From Bacteroidales bacterium (GTDB taxonomy: Bacteria; Bacteroidota; Bacteroidia; Bacteroidales; F082), in NCBI GenBank assembly GCA_017561025.1, contig JAFZDU010000064.1, positions 1 to 64,000 on the forward strand: a stretch of DNA of 64,000 nt, in the 5' to 3' direction. How positions within the stretch are numbered: position 1 is the first letter of the stretch; every line of letters starts with the position of its first letter. The notes below the pieces were generated by a model, which was not told the origin of the DNA, did not search any database, and was given only the letters and a program-made list of their open reading frames with translations. The translations under genes and the position numbers were made by a program. Positions 16,950 to 25,577 of the stretch are shown here, piece by piece.

Positions 16950-17953
16950 GAAAGATAGACGTTTGTCCTGGTACACTTGCACCGGGATTCGATACATATA
17001 GTCCTTCGTGCCTACGAAAAGTATTTGAAGGCAAAAAGGTTAGCCATATTATGGATTTATCTATAAATGATGATACAGAAAGTGAGATTGCTGCATCTAT
17101 CAATAAAATCTCTATCTCTGGCGTGCAGGAGAAAATATCTGCGATAGTAAAAAAAGGAAAAATCAATATCACACCAGAAGGAGAATCAGGGCGTTACATT
17201 ATAAAACCTATTCCAGAATACAAGAATCTTCGCTTCAGGAATAATATCCCTGCAAATGAGCATCTGACCATGCAGATTGCAAGTCAGGTTTATAAAATCA
17301 ATACAGCTGCTAATGCACTTGCTTTTTTTGCGGATGACAATCCCTTTTACATAACTAAGAGGTTTGACTATAGAGCTGATGGTTCTAAGATTAGGCAAGA
17401 TGATTTTGCGTCTATTGCAGGAAAAACTGAAAGAAACGGCGGAAAGGATTTCAAATATTCAGGTAGTTATGAGGATATAGCGATTCTCTTAAAACGAAGT
17501 GTTTCTGCATGGCAGGTAGAGATGGAAAAGTTCTTCACTCTTGTAGTGTTTAATTATATCTTTAGCAATGGCGATGCACACCTGAAAAACTTCTCACTAC
17601 AAGAAACCGATGGCGGAGACTATGTACTTACTCCTGCCTATGACTTGATGAACACCTCTATCCATGTCAATGACGGTGACTTTGCTCTTCAAGACGGATT
17701 GATGCATGAATCGGCATATTCTGGAGTTTATTCTCAAACTCTGCATCCATGTAAAGACGACTTCATCACCTTCGGAACACGCATTGGCGTTCTGCCTAAA
17801 AAGTTAACCGCAATTATCGAGATGTTCGCAACTGAGCAGCCAAAGGTTTATGAACTTATCGAGAACTCATTTTTAGAAGAAAAAGTAAAACGAATGTACA
17901 AGCAATCGTATCAGGAGAGATTGCATAGATTTCAGAGGAGTGATAGAATTTAA
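16946..17953 (+). CDS. hipT: HipT-like serine/threonine kinase toxin
   Basis: The 335-residue protein is the kinase part of HipA without its N-subdomain 1. The Gly-rich loop region carries a Ser-Ile-Ser motif at 56-58 (KISISGVQEKIS), equivalent to the autophosphorylated SIS motif (Ser57/Ser59) of E. coli HipT. Lys88 in YIIKP is the likely ATP lysine. The catalytic loop NGDAHLKNFS gives Asp211 and Asn216, and PAYDLM gives the metal-binding Asp234. All key residues are therefore present and the kinase should be active. E. coli HipT phosphorylates tryptophanyl-tRNA synthetase; the target here is unknown. Confidence 0.9.
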   Translation: MRKIDVCPGTLAPGFDTYSPSCLRKVFEGKKVSHIMDLSINDDTESEIAASINKISISGVQEKISAIVKKGKINITPEGESGRYIIKPIPEYKNLRFRNNIPANEHLTMQIASQVYKINTAANALAFFADDNPFYITKRFDYRADGSKIRQDDFASIAGKTERNGGKDFKYSGSYEDIAILLKRSVSAWQVEMEKFFTLVVFNYIFSNGDAHLKNFSLQETDGGDYVLTPAYDLMNTSIHVNDGDFALQDGLMHESAYSGVYSQTLHPCKDDFITFGTRIGVLPKKLTAIIEMFATEQPKVYELIENSFLEEKVKRMYKQSYQERLHRFQRSDRI

Positions 17954-18033
17954 CATTCATATATTTTATTTCCCTCTCATCTTTCCATTATTTTTCTTAA
18001 CTTCGAACTCTCAATTTTTATAACAAAAACATC

Positions 18034-18435
18034 ATGAACAAACAAGAATACAGACAAGCCAACATTGATTGGTTAAAGGCAAAGGCTAAAGAAGAAGGCG
18101 TCAAGGCACTTCCTAAAGGCATTTATTATAAAGTGATTAGCGAAGGCAAGAACGATGGCGTCCATCCTACTCCACGTAACGTCGTCACCGCTCATTATAC
18201 AGGCTGGACTATCGACGGCAAGGTGTTCGACAGCAGCCGCAGCGAGAATGTGCCAATCGCATTCCGCCTGAGTGATTTGATCGAAGGATGGATCATCGCA
18301 ATGCAGCAGATGTGCATCGGCGACAAATGGGAAATATACCTCCCAGCAGAGATGGCTTACGGCAACTATTCACAACCTGGCATCCCAGGAGGCTCAACAC
18401 TGATATTCGAAATCGAATTATTCGGAATTGCGTGA
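18034..18435 (+). CDS. FKBP-type peptidyl-prolyl cis-trans isomerase
   Basis: The 133-residue protein is a single FKBP domain. It has VTAHYTGWTIDGKVFDSS, IEGWIIAMQQMCIGDKWEIY and PAEMAYG, and ends with STLIFEIELFGI. The order of the Tyr, Phe-Asp, Trp and Tyr-Gly positions fits the FKBP active site. No signal peptide is seen, so it should act in the cytoplasm as a folding helper. It is transcribed alone, convergent with the DUF1963 gene 17 bp away. A weak -7-like TAACTTCG lies about 35 bp upstream. Confidence 0.93.
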   Translation: MNKQEYRQANIDWLKAKAKEEGVKALPKGIYYKVISEGKNDGVHPTPRNVVTAHYTGWTIDGKVFDSSRSENVPIAFRLSDLIEGWIIAMQQMCIGDKWEIYLPAEMAYGNYSQPGIPGGSTLIFEIELFGIA

Positions 18436-18452
18436 TTTGCTTTGTCCGTTTC

Positions 18453-19064
18453 TCACAACGACTGCAGCTTTAAACTGACGTCATCAAAGTCAAGCGCTGC
18501 AAGAGAATCGAGAGATATCATGAAGTTAATCATACCGCAGTCAAAGAAACGAAGGTTCCAGCGTTCCTCTTCGTCAAGCTGAAGCAAGGACACCAAGCCT
18601 TCGTTTTCATTTTCATAGCCTTCTGTCATCGATGGCTGTCCCAACAGCTTAAGTCTATATTCAGAATCTTCAGCAAATCCAAACTCTATCTCCTCTGCAT
18701 CCAAGACAGCAGGGCTGCCGTCTTCCCAATAATATTCATGTGTATATAGCTGCGTAATATCTGGAGAATATACTACTTTATAGCATTCCTTCTGCCACTC
18801 TCCTATCCCTCCGCATGGCGCATCGATGTCTCCCAAGAAATAATCCAAGTCAGCAAAGAACCAAAGCATCCCCTTAGGTGGAAGAAGACCTTCCAAGTCA
18901 TAAGGAGCGATGTCTTCCAGACGTATCTGGCAAATAAATGTCAGCAGTTCACCATCCTCTCCACAAGGCCATTCATTATCAATAGGCATATCAGGGAATC
19001 CCCACCAATGGGTCTTACCGACAAGACTCTCTTCTGTGTGTTTTGTTGTAATTCTTATAGCCAT
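18453..19064 (-). CDS. DUF1963 (YwqG-like) protein
   Basis: This 203-residue cytoplasmic protein matches the DUF1963 pattern: THWWGFPDMP near the start, LLTFICQIRLEDI, a Gly/Pro-rich turn followed by GMLWFFADLDY, LLGQPSMTEGY and finally CGMINFMIS. The family is widespread but has no established biochemical function. It is a stand-alone gene. The 91 bp upstream contains no recognisable promoter box. Confidence 0.85.
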   Translation of the reverse strand: MAIRITTKHTEESLVGKTHWWGFPDMPIDNEWPCGEDGELLTFICQIRLEDIAPYDLEGLLPPKGMLWFFADLDYFLGDIDAPCGGIGEWQKECYKVVYSPDITQLYTHEYYWEDGSPAVLDAEEIEFGFAEDSEYRLKLLGQPSMTEGYENENEGLVSLLQLDEEERWNLRFFDCGMINFMISLDSLAALDFDDVSLKLQSL

Positions 19065-19155
19065 AACATTCTCTTTTTAATATGATAAAAGACGTACCAA
19101 GAGCCTGCTGAAAACTCATTGATACGTCCACTATATAACTTGAAGCTATATGTCT

Positions 19156-20325
19156 TTATCTACACATTTTATAGATATTGACTACGTCTTCTTGTGTCAA
19201 TACCTTGAAGCCTTTCAGCACCTTGCCGCCGCATGCCTTGTATGCCATTTCCGCGAAGTGTTCCTCTCCTATTCCGAGTTCTGTCAATGTGCTTTGTAAT
19301 CCTAATGTCTTGAAGAAGAAATCATATAATCTCTTGATACCTTCTTTTGCTATCGCCATTGGTTCTTGGTTTGCATCAACGCCGAATACGTTTACTGCAA
19401 ATTGAACGTATTTAGACACGTTATTTTCATCCAGACAATATTCCATCCAACGTGGAGTGAGTATCGCGAGACCTAAACCGTGTGTGATGTCATATACTGC
19501 TGACAACTGATGTTCCATTGGATGGCAGCTCCATGCCTTGGCGCGACCGCCGTTGATGAATCCGTTGATAGCCCATGATGATGTCCACATTAGGTTAGCG
19601 CGTGCTTCGTAGTTTTCAGGTTCTTGCATGGCTACAGGTGCGTATTTCACCACAGTCTTAAGCATGCCTTCCATAAAAGTGTCGAGCATATAGAGGTCTG
19701 GTTCCATATTGAAATAAACCTCGATGATATGCGACATGATATCTACCGAGCCGCATGCTGTCTGATATTGATTTACAGAATATGTGTTTGTCGGGTCGAG
19801 GAATGACACTCTTGGCAGCACATGAGGATCGAGACGACCTATTTTATCATTTGTCTCAGGATTGCTGATAACGGCTGCAGTATCCATCTCAGAGCCTGTA
19901 GCTGAGAGTGTTAATATCGTGACGATAGGAAGAGCGTCATTTATAGGAGCTTTCTTTTCATTGAAGAAATCCCATGGATCGTGATCTACGCATGCGCCTG
20001 CCGCCATGAACTTGGTAGCGTCTATTGTTGAGCCGCCGCCGATAGCGAGCAATACGTCAATATTATGTTCCTTGCACATCTGCGCTCCTTTTCTTACAGA
20101 GTCGATGCGAGGATTGGGTTCTATGCCTGATAGTTCAAACACCTCAAGACCAGCCTTCTTCATCTCGTCCATCACCTTGTCGTAGAGACCGGTTTTCTTG
20201 ATAGAACCGCCTCCGTATGTCATGAGGACTCTTGTTCCGAATTTCTTGAGTTCTTCAGGTAGATGAGAAATCTGATTCTCACCGAAATATACTTTTGTAG
20301 GTATGTTATAAATGAAATTGTTCAT
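19156..20325 (-). CDS. Iron-containing alcohol dehydrogenase (YqhD/butanol dehydrogenase type)
   Basis: The 389-residue protein has the Fe-ADH fold. GGGST at 96-100 binds the NAD(P) phosphates. The iron ligands are visible as Asp195 and His199 (GSVDIMSHIIE), His268 (SCHPMEHQ) and His282 (DITHGLGLA). The N-terminus (FIYNIPTKVYFGENQ) is typical of the YqhD/BdhA branch, which reduces aldehydes with NADPH. It follows the lipoprotein gene by 18 bp and may be the last gene of the sialidase operon, although its chemistry is not obviously linked to sialic acid. Confidence 0.93.
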   Translation of the reverse strand: MNNFIYNIPTKVYFGENQISHLPEELKKFGTRVLMTYGGGSIKKTGLYDKVMDEMKKAGLEVFELSGIEPNPRIDSVRKGAQMCKEHNIDVLLAIGGGSTIDATKFMAAGACVDHDPWDFFNEKKAPINDALPIVTILTLSATGSEMDTAAVISNPETNDKIGRLDPHVLPRVSFLDPTNTYSVNQYQTACGSVDIMSHIIEVYFNMEPDLYMLDTFMEGMLKTVVKYAPVAMQEPENYEARANLMWTSSWAINGFINGGRAKAWSCHPMEHQLSAVYDITHGLGLAILTPRWMEYCLDENNVSKYVQFAVNVFGVDANQEPMAIAKEGIKRLYDFFFKTLGLQSTLTELGIGEEHFAEMAYKACGGKVLKGFKVLTQEDVVNIYKMCR

Positions 20326-20343
20326 ATTGGTATTTATTTATTT

Positions 20344-20871
20344 TTATTTAGTAATGTATGTTCCGTAGAAGCCTATAGTGCCGCTTACATCACATGTTAT
20401 CACAGCACCTGACCCGTCGAAGTCCATCTCACATTTACCTGATACCGTAGTGCTCCAGTTCAAGACCTTAGCATTGGTGATGCTGACTGTTGGGTTGTCA
20501 AACTTCAAATTGCAGTCTAATCTGGTGTATGTGTCTGCAACGAAAATGCCGTCATATGAGCTGTCTTCAAGTTTCATCCCGAGTCCGCTGCAATAGCCTT
20601 TCATCTCCATATCGTTGACTTCGCCATTGACGCCTTTGATATTCATCACTATATTACCTTGCTCATCCACTTTTGCAATAGAACATGTAGTGCTTATTTC
20701 ATTGAAATCGAGCGGAATAGACTGTCCCACATATTTAAGCACGAGATTTGGTGTTATTGTCATATTATAGTTGCCAATAACTTTGTCGGCATATTCTTCG
20801 TTATCAGGACCACAGCTGGTCAATGCCATAGAGAATGCCAATAAGCAAATAATAAGATGTTTAATTTTCAT
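20344..20871 (-). CDS. Lipoprotein, lipocalin-like, paralogue of the next gene
   Basis: The 175-residue protein has a lipoprotein signal (KHLIICLLAFSMALTSC, Cys20). The mature part alternates hydrophobic and polar residues, suggesting a small beta-barrel or beta-sandwich. The C-terminus repeats the pattern CDVSGTIGFYGTYI. The equivalent end of the neighbouring protein is VNGMVKFYGEYI, so the two are tandem paralogues. Function is unknown. The position directly after the sialidase suggests a surface or periplasmic accessory role. Confidence 0.75.
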   Translation of the reverse strand: MKIKHLIICLLAFSMALTSCGPDNEEYADKVIGNYNMTITPNLVLKYVGQSIPLDFNEISTTCSIAKVDEQGNIVMNIKGVNGEVNDMEMKGYCSGLGMKLEDSSYDGIFVADTYTRLDCNLKFDNPTVSITNAKVLNWSTTVSGKCEMDFDGSGAVITCDVSGTIGFYGTYITK

Positions 20872-20881
20872 AACTTAAAAT

Positions 20882-21409
20882 TTATTTGTTTGAGAAAAGA
20901 TTTATATACTCACCATAAAACTTCACCATGCCATTGACTGGAACATCAACTACATAGCCATTCATCATCATTGCCACTTCTCCTTCCATTCTCGACTCCC
21001 ATTTGATGTTACCATCAGCATCAAGAGAAGCCAAAGCTGGACTCAATTCTATGTCAAGATTAAGCTGACCATATTCTTCCGTCACGATGGTCTTTTCGAG
21101 ATCTATATCTCCAAGATATATGTATGTTTCATCACAATCGGCTATTTTGGAGAATACTACGTCATTATCATCAAAGACGCTTATTCTTACTGTGTTATAT
21201 GTATCTTCCATGATGGAACATCTCATACCTTTGACAACGTCAAGATCGTACTCATATATCTGACCGTTATCGCCAAATTGATATAAAATCGGTTTGAACA
21301 TCAGATCATAATCGCCAATATAGTTTATTGCGTAATTTGGTTTTTTAGAGCAGCCACTTAATGATATGAAGACTGCAATCATACACATTAATAGAGTCTT
21401 GATTTTCAT
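20882..21409 (-). CDS. Lipoprotein, paralogue of the downstream gene
   Basis: The protein has the same length (175) and similar layout to its downstream neighbour. The signal is MKIKTLLMCMIAVFISLSGC with the lipidated Cys at position 20, followed by an INYIGDYDLMFKP segment that parallels VIGNYNMTITPN in the paralogue. The mature domain is beta-rich. It starts 36 bp after the sialidase stop and ends 10 bp before the next gene. No enzymatic motif is seen. Confidence 0.75.
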   Translation of the reverse strand: MKIKTLLMCMIAVFISLSGCSKKPNYAINYIGDYDLMFKPILYQFGDNGQIYEYDLDVVKGMRCSIMEDTYNTVRISVFDDNDVVFSKIADCDETYIYLGDIDLEKTIVTEEYGQLNLDIELSPALASLDADGNIKWESRMEGEVAMMMNGYVVDVPVNGMVKFYGEYINLFSNK

Positions 21410-21445
21410 GTATTATTACTTTTAATATTGTTAAAATAATATCAT

Positions 21446-23287
21446 TTATTTAAGAACAAATTTTCCTGAATTTTTGTTCTTTTCCCCATCAAATATTTCC
21501 ACGAAATAAATTCCCTTATTCCATGCAGCGACATCAAGCGTAATCACTTCTTCTTTGGTGTCTTTCAGCGAGAAGACTTTCTGTCCGCTTACATTATATA
21601 TATTTATCTCGCCGGCATTCTCTGCCTTGATGTTTATCATATCGCTCACCGGAACAGGATATATCTCAACTTCATCGGCATCACCGTCCGCCATTTCAGA
21701 AAGGCCTACATATTCGTCATCGCCTTCTGTCATCCATTTGAGGCTGAAGTTATAAAACACAGAACAGTAGTCGCCTTCTCCAGTGAAAGACTCTTCAACA
21801 TAAAGACCTATTGTGTTGTCAGGCAAGATGCATAATGAAGAATATGCTGAGTTATAAGGCACCACGCAGCGTCCTGCTGTCCAGGTCTCACCTTCGTCAT
21901 AACTTATATATACTGTGACGTTTTTTCTTGAGTCGCCTACTGGCACTGAATGGAGCAGTCTGTTCTTATCGTCTCCGTCATTCACTGATGTATATCTGAT
22001 AAGGTCGCCGTTACATGCAGGAGCGTATATTTCAGTCCATTCCGATGTTGTTGCTTGCCAGGTCATGCCTCCGTCTTCGGAAATGTTATACCATCTGTAA
22101 CCGCCATGTCTGATGCTCATCAAAATACGGCCGTCAACGAGTTCCGTAACTTTAGCCTCATCGCCTCCTACTGAAGCTCGTCCCGACACCTTCCATGTAA
22201 GTCCGTTGTCGTCTGAATATACGGCATGGTTACATACTGCCTCCTTGCTGTCATTCTCGCGCATTGCCACTACGAACATAATGCGACCTGTTGATGTCAG
22301 CAATCCATTGCCGGAACCGAAGAAGCCGCCCAACCAGTTTTTACGTTCTGGATCGTCGCATTCCGCACCATATATGTGATGTGTGATATCTTCTGGCTCA
22401 GTCCATGTCATGCCGTTGTCGTTACTTCTTGATATATACATTCTTAATGGGTTTGTCGGTGTAGAGCCCCAGAATCCAGGTCCGCCGACAAAAGCAGCGA
22501 TGATGCCGTTTTCATCGTTTGTCAACGCCAGAGCGCAGTCACCAAAGCCTTTGCCATAACCAGTTCCGTATGCCATGGTATAAGGTTCTGTCCATGTGTG
22601 ACCTCCATCGGAACTTACGTTACAGACAATATCTATATCTTCTGGAAGGTCGCCGTTGTTGTATTTGCGTTTGTCGGTGACAGCAACCACGTCGCCGTTT
22701 TTAGCTGTGATGACTGCCGGGATACGGTAATTCGTTGAGTTATAGTCACCAGGACGCAGCAAAGTTGTACGAGCGAGAATGACCTCACGTTTTCCTGATG
22801 GAGAAGTGTTTTTAACTGTATATGTACCTTCTGCCGTTGTTATCTCCAGGCATGACATATCGATAAAATTGCCTTCAACAGCATTGTTGGCGACTCGTAC
22901 TGCCAGCCATAAATAGTTGATACCCTTGAGAAGCTGTCCGTCAAGTTCGCAGACAAAGTCACCAGACTGAGGAGCGCAGCTGCCTATCAATGAGGCATTA
23001 TCATGAAATCTATTGTTGGCATAATCCTCAAGACCTGAGGTATATACCTTCACTTCTGCCACGTCGGCTATTCGTGTTGTACCATCGAGATTTAATTTTA
23101 TAGATTGCAAGTCGACACTATCTCCTCCATCTTTATATTGCACCATTGCCTTCAAAATCAGTTCAGCATCGTTGCCGCGTGCTGTGAGACGCGTCTCTTG
23201 TTTAAGCAGCACATTGACTTCCGACTTTTGTGCGAAGGATGTCAATGACATAGCTGCTGCTATCAATAATATAGATAATCTTTTCAT
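21446..23287 (-). CDS. Secreted exo-alpha-sialidase with T9SS sorting domain
   Basis: The 613-residue protein has a signal peptide (1-20). A BNR-associated N-terminal beta-sandwich spans about 21-165, and a six-bladed sialidase propeller spans about 170-510. The YRIP motif at 187-190 gives the first Arg of the triad. Five Asp-boxes are visible (SDGGHTW, SNDNGMTW, SDDNGLTW, SEDGGMTW and SYDEGETW), together with SIRHGG as a second Arg site and a Tyr in AYSSL. The C-terminus (IYPVPVSDMINIKAE onward) is a T9SS type A sorting domain, so the enzyme is probably surface-attached or released. It should remove terminal sialic acids from host glycans. It starts 3 bp after the phosphatase gene. Confidence 0.93.
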   Translation of the reverse strand: MKRLSILLIAAAMSLTSFAQKSEVNVLLKQETRLTARGNDAELILKAMVQYKDGGDSVDLQSIKLNLDGTTRIADVAEVKVYTSGLEDYANNRFHDNASLIGSCAPQSGDFVCELDGQLLKGINYLWLAVRVANNAVEGNFIDMSCLEITTAEGTYTVKNTSPSGKREVILARTTLLRPGDYNSTNYRIPAVITAKNGDVVAVTDKRKYNNGDLPEDIDIVCNVSSDGGHTWTEPYTMAYGTGYGKGFGDCALALTNDENGIIAAFVGGPGFWGSTPTNPLRMYISRSNDNGMTWTEPEDITHHIYGAECDDPERKNWLGGFFGSGNGLLTSTGRIMFVVAMRENDSKEAVCNHAVYSDDNGLTWKVSGRASVGGDEAKVTELVDGRILMSIRHGGYRWYNISEDGGMTWQATTSEWTEIYAPACNGDLIRYTSVNDGDDKNRLLHSVPVGDSRKNVTVYISYDEGETWTAGRCVVPYNSAYSSLCILPDNTIGLYVEESFTGEGDYCSVFYNFSLKWMTEGDDEYVGLSEMADGDADEVEIYPVPVSDMINIKAENAGEINIYNVSGQKVFSLKDTKEEVITLDVAAWNKGIYFVEIFDGEKNKNSGKFVLK

Positions 23288-23290
23288 GTC

Positions 23291-23767
23291 TTATTTGTTT
23301 TTATCCATTATGAATGTCAATAAATCGCTGCATCCTTCGTTGACGTCATCCCATGTCGCCTGAAAATCACCTGTGTACCAAGGGTCTGCCACATCAGCAG
23401 GACGAGAAGTGTAATCCATAAGGAGTGAAATCTTGCCTTGTTTGTCATCGCCGAGCATTGCTCTGAGATTGCGTAGATTACTCTGATCCATGGCAACAAT
23501 ATAGTCGTAATGCTCATAATCTTTTTTGGTTATCTGACGTGCGGTCTTTCCTGCGCAGCATATTCCATGTTCAGCAAGTTTCTGACGTGCTGGCGGATAT
23601 ACAGGGTTACCGATCTCGTATGTTGATGTTGCTGCCGAAGCAATTTCAAATTCATGGCTTAATCCAGCCTTTTCAACGATGTCTTTCATCACGAATTCCG
23701 CCATCGGACTTCTGCATATATTACCGAGGCAAACGAATAAAACCTTGGTTATCTTATTGTTTTTCAT
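23291..23767 (-). CDS. Low-molecular-weight protein-tyrosine phosphatase
   Basis: The 158-residue protein starts with the signature loop CLGNICRS at 13-20 (Cys-x5-Arg-Ser), and has DPWYTGDF near residue 125 with the general-acid Asp. These are the two diagnostic features of LMW-PTPs. It is cytoplasmic. It could dephosphorylate a tyrosine kinase involved in capsule export or an arginine-phosphorylated protein; no such partner is adjacent. It is the first gene of a likely operon that continues into the sialidase. Confidence 0.93.
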   Translation of the reverse strand: MKNNKITKVLFVCLGNICRSPMAEFVMKDIVEKAGLSHEFEIASAATSTYEIGNPVYPPARQKLAEHGICCAGKTARQITKKDYEHYDYIVAMDQSNLRNLRAMLGDDKQGKISLLMDYTSRPADVADPWYTGDFQATWDDVNEGCSDLLTFIMDKNK

Positions 23768-23793
23768 ATCTTTATAAATAAATATCCATTAAA

Positions 23794-23801
23794 CAAATAT
23801 A
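23794..23801 (-). promoter_or_regulatory. Candidate -7 box nearest the phosphatase gene
   Basis: TATATTTG on the minus strand, 26 bp upstream of the ATG at 23767. A second candidate, shared with dnaE, lies at 23841-23848. Confidence 0.4.
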
Positions 23802-23840
23802 TATGATACACAACTATCTCTAGTAGTTGAAACATCTTTT

Positions 23841-23848
23841 CAAAACTA
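23841..23848 (-). promoter_or_regulatory. -7 box (TAGTTTTG) inside a 36-bp motif shared with dnaE
   Basis: The minus strand reads TAGTTTTG and then AAAAGATGTTTCAA. An ungapped 36-bp alignment of 23827-23862 with 42178-42213 shows 32 identities. Both copies lie 60-65 bp upstream of a start codon on the same strand. The conservation includes sequence downstream of the box. Confidence 0.5.
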
Positions 23849-23902
23849 ATGATTTTTTTTGAATTAAAGAAGGTTGTAAATATTTTTTTATCAAATTATT
23901 CG

Positions 23903-24826
23903 TCACTTACTTCTTTTAATAAGATAAGATGTAAGTATTTGATCGTAAGGCTTGTTGATGTCAGCCTCCACATAGTCTATCTGATATTGATGGCAATGAC
24001 GCAACAGCTCTTCTTTCTTGGCTGTCATTATCTCTTCATATCTTTCTTTTATCTCGACAGGATTAAGCTTTATCATCTCCCCTGTCTCCAGGTCGATAAA
24101 CTTATGAGGACGGTTCTCGTAATCCAGTTTCTGCTCGTGGTTTGAGTCGAACACATGGAACAATATGACCTCATGCTTGTTGTAGCGCAGATGCTTGAGA
24201 GCAGCGAACATATCCTGATAGCTGTCGATATTGTCGAGCATGTCACTGAATATTATCACCAGGCTTCTCTTATGGGTCATCTCTGCTATCTTATGCAGAC
24301 AGTCTGTCGCATTTGTGGAATGTTTTTCAGTCTTCTCGTAAGGAAGCATCAGCTTGTCGAGTTCGCTGTATATCATATTGGAATGTACTCTCGACAGTTT
24401 TGCCGGAGTATGAAGCTCGATATCATTGTCGAAGGTAGACAATCCAACGGCATCTCGCTGGCGACGCATCAGTTCGATGAGAGCAGCGCTGCTATATACT
24501 GAATACCATAATTTGTTAGGATGTTCGAAGTCGAGTCTGTTCTGCACTGGGAAGTGCATACTCGAACTCTTGTCGATGACTATCTGGCAACGAAGGTTGG
24601 TCTCTTCTTCGTAGCGTTTCACAAAAAGTTTCTCAGTTCTTGCGTAGAGTTTCCAGTCGATGTTTTTGGTTGGTTCTCCTGTGTTGTAAAGACGATGTTC
24701 AGCGAACTCTACTGAGAAGCCGTGGAAGGGACTCTTGTGGAGACCTGTTATGAAGCCTTCCACTATTTGACGAGCCAGAAATTCCAAACTTCCCAGCTGA
24801 GCTATATTGCTGATTTCAATCGGCAT
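23903..24826 (-). CDS. DUF58 domain-containing protein (vWA-like)
   Basis: The 307-residue protein carries the DUF58 landmark TGEPTKNIDWKLYARTEKLFVK at about 51-72, where Ile-Asp-Trp and Arg-x-x-x-Leu are the conserved core. A von Willebrand A-like fold follows, with IVIDKSSSMHF as a degenerate MIDAS (Asp-x-Ser-x-Ser), then SLVIIFSDMLDNID. DUF58 proteins usually neighbour MoxR ATPases and vWA membrane proteins in BatABCDE-type operons. No such genes are nearby here. The gene starts 3 bp after trxA. Confidence 0.9.
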   Translation of the reverse strand: MPIEISNIAQLGSLEFLARQIVEGFITGLHKSPFHGFSVEFAEHRLYNTGEPTKNIDWKLYARTEKLFVKRYEEETNLRCQIVIDKSSSMHFPVQNRLDFEHPNKLWYSVYSSAALIELMRRQRDAVGLSTFDNDIELHTPAKLSRVHSNMIYSELDKLMLPYEKTEKHSTNATDCLHKIAEMTHKRSLVIIFSDMLDNIDSYQDMFAALKHLRYNKHEVILFHVFDSNHEQKLDYENRPHKFIDLETGEMIKLNPVEIKERYEEIMTAKKEELLRHCHQYQIDYVEADINKPYDQILTSYLIKRSK

Positions 24827-24829
24827 CGA

Positions 24830-25147
24830 TTAGATTAATTGTTTCAATTTATCTTCGAATACTTGTTTTGCTGCACCGCCTACGTTTTTGTCAACTACTT
24901 GACCGCCTTTGAAATAAAGAACTGTAGGAACGTTCATGATACGATATTTAGCTGCTAAGCCTTGGCATTCGTCGATATCAGCTTTGAAAACTTTAGCTTT
25001 GCCTGCATATTCTTCTGCTAATTGGTCCATATAAGGAGCGATCATGTTGCAAGGGCCGCACCATGCTGCGCCGAAATCAACCATAACTGGAACTTCGCTT
25101 TGTAACACTTCTACTTCAAATGTAGCGTCTGTAATGTGATTTGCCAT
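24830..25147 (-). CDS. trxA: Thioredoxin
   Basis: The 105-residue protein is a canonical thioredoxin. The active site is WCGPC at 29-33, the Asp before the hydrophobic strand is in VMVDFGAAW, and the cis-proline loop is MNVPTVLYF. No signal peptide is present, so it is cytoplasmic. It reduces disulfides of client enzymes with thioredoxin reductase, which is not in this window. A -7 box lies 44 bp upstream and DUF58 follows directly. Confidence 0.96.
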   Translation of the reverse strand: MANHITDATFEVEVLQSEVPVMVDFGAAWCGPCNMIAPYMDQLAEEYAGKAKVFKADIDECQGLAAKYRIMNVPTVLYFKGGQVVDKNVGGAAKQVFEDKLKQLI

Positions 25148-25190
25148 AATTATAATTTTTTTTATAAAGTTAATACTGAAATTAATTTTT

Positions 25191-25199
25191 GCAAATATA
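25191..25199 (-). promoter_or_regulatory. -7 box for trxA
   Basis: The minus strand reads TATATTTGC 44 bp upstream of the trxA ATG, matching TAnnTTTG. Confidence 0.55.
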
Positions 25200-25202
25200 A
25201 TA

Positions 25203-25248
25203 AAAAAGACTACAAGTCAACAAGACAACGAGACAACAAGTTGTTTTT
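25203..25248. repeat. CAAC/GACAAC-type dispersed simple repeat
   Basis: A short run made of ACAAG, TCAACAAG, ACAACGAG and ACAACAAG units followed by a T-run. Similar units recur at 37080-37510, inside dnaE at 41368-41410, and at 48376-48410. Confidence 0.5.
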
Positions 25249-25280
25249 TTATTTGAAATAAAATACCGATAAAATTTTCA

Positions 25281-25339
25281 TCCTAATTTTTGTCCATTAA
25301 TGACATGTGCCTCTATAATATCCTAATATTTGTCCATTA
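25281..25339. repeat. Pair of 19-bp direct repeats, 40-bp period
   Basis: TCCTAATTTTTGTCCATTA (25281-25299) and TCCTAATATTTGTCCATTA (25321-25339) differ at one position. They lie in the 430-bp gap between trxA and the secreted protein at 25578. They may be a binding site pair or the end of a vanished mobile element. Confidence 0.55.
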
Positions 25340-25390
25340 CGCCGAATATTCAAACATAAGTTTAGCTTCATTATCCCCTATTATCTGATA

Positions 25391-25440
25391 GTGAGCATTC
25401 TGCCAACAAGTGGGTCGTACATTCTGCCGTTCATGTTGGC
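25391..25440 (-). pseudogene. Rhs core scar
   Basis: The minus-strand translation reads ANMNGRMYDPLVGRMLT, nearly identical to NMNGRMYDPVVGRML of the Rhs gene at 36955. It is only about 17 codons and is flanked by unrelated AT-rich sequence and by a stretch of AGCTATGAGCC-like units (to about 25520). This is the left-most trace of Rhs material in the window. Confidence 0.75.
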
Positions 25441-25577
25441 AAAAAATTGACTAAAGGCTAATGGCGAAAGGCTAAAGTCATGCTTCGAGCTTTGAGCTAT
25501 GAGCCGTGAGCCACGAACTTGTTACGTTCCAAACGTTATATGTCATTGTCTCTGTAAACATATATGTTATATAACAT

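Noticed and set aside
25281..25339. CRISPR-like repeat
   Set aside because: Only two 19-bp repeats, no further spacers and no cas genes in the window.
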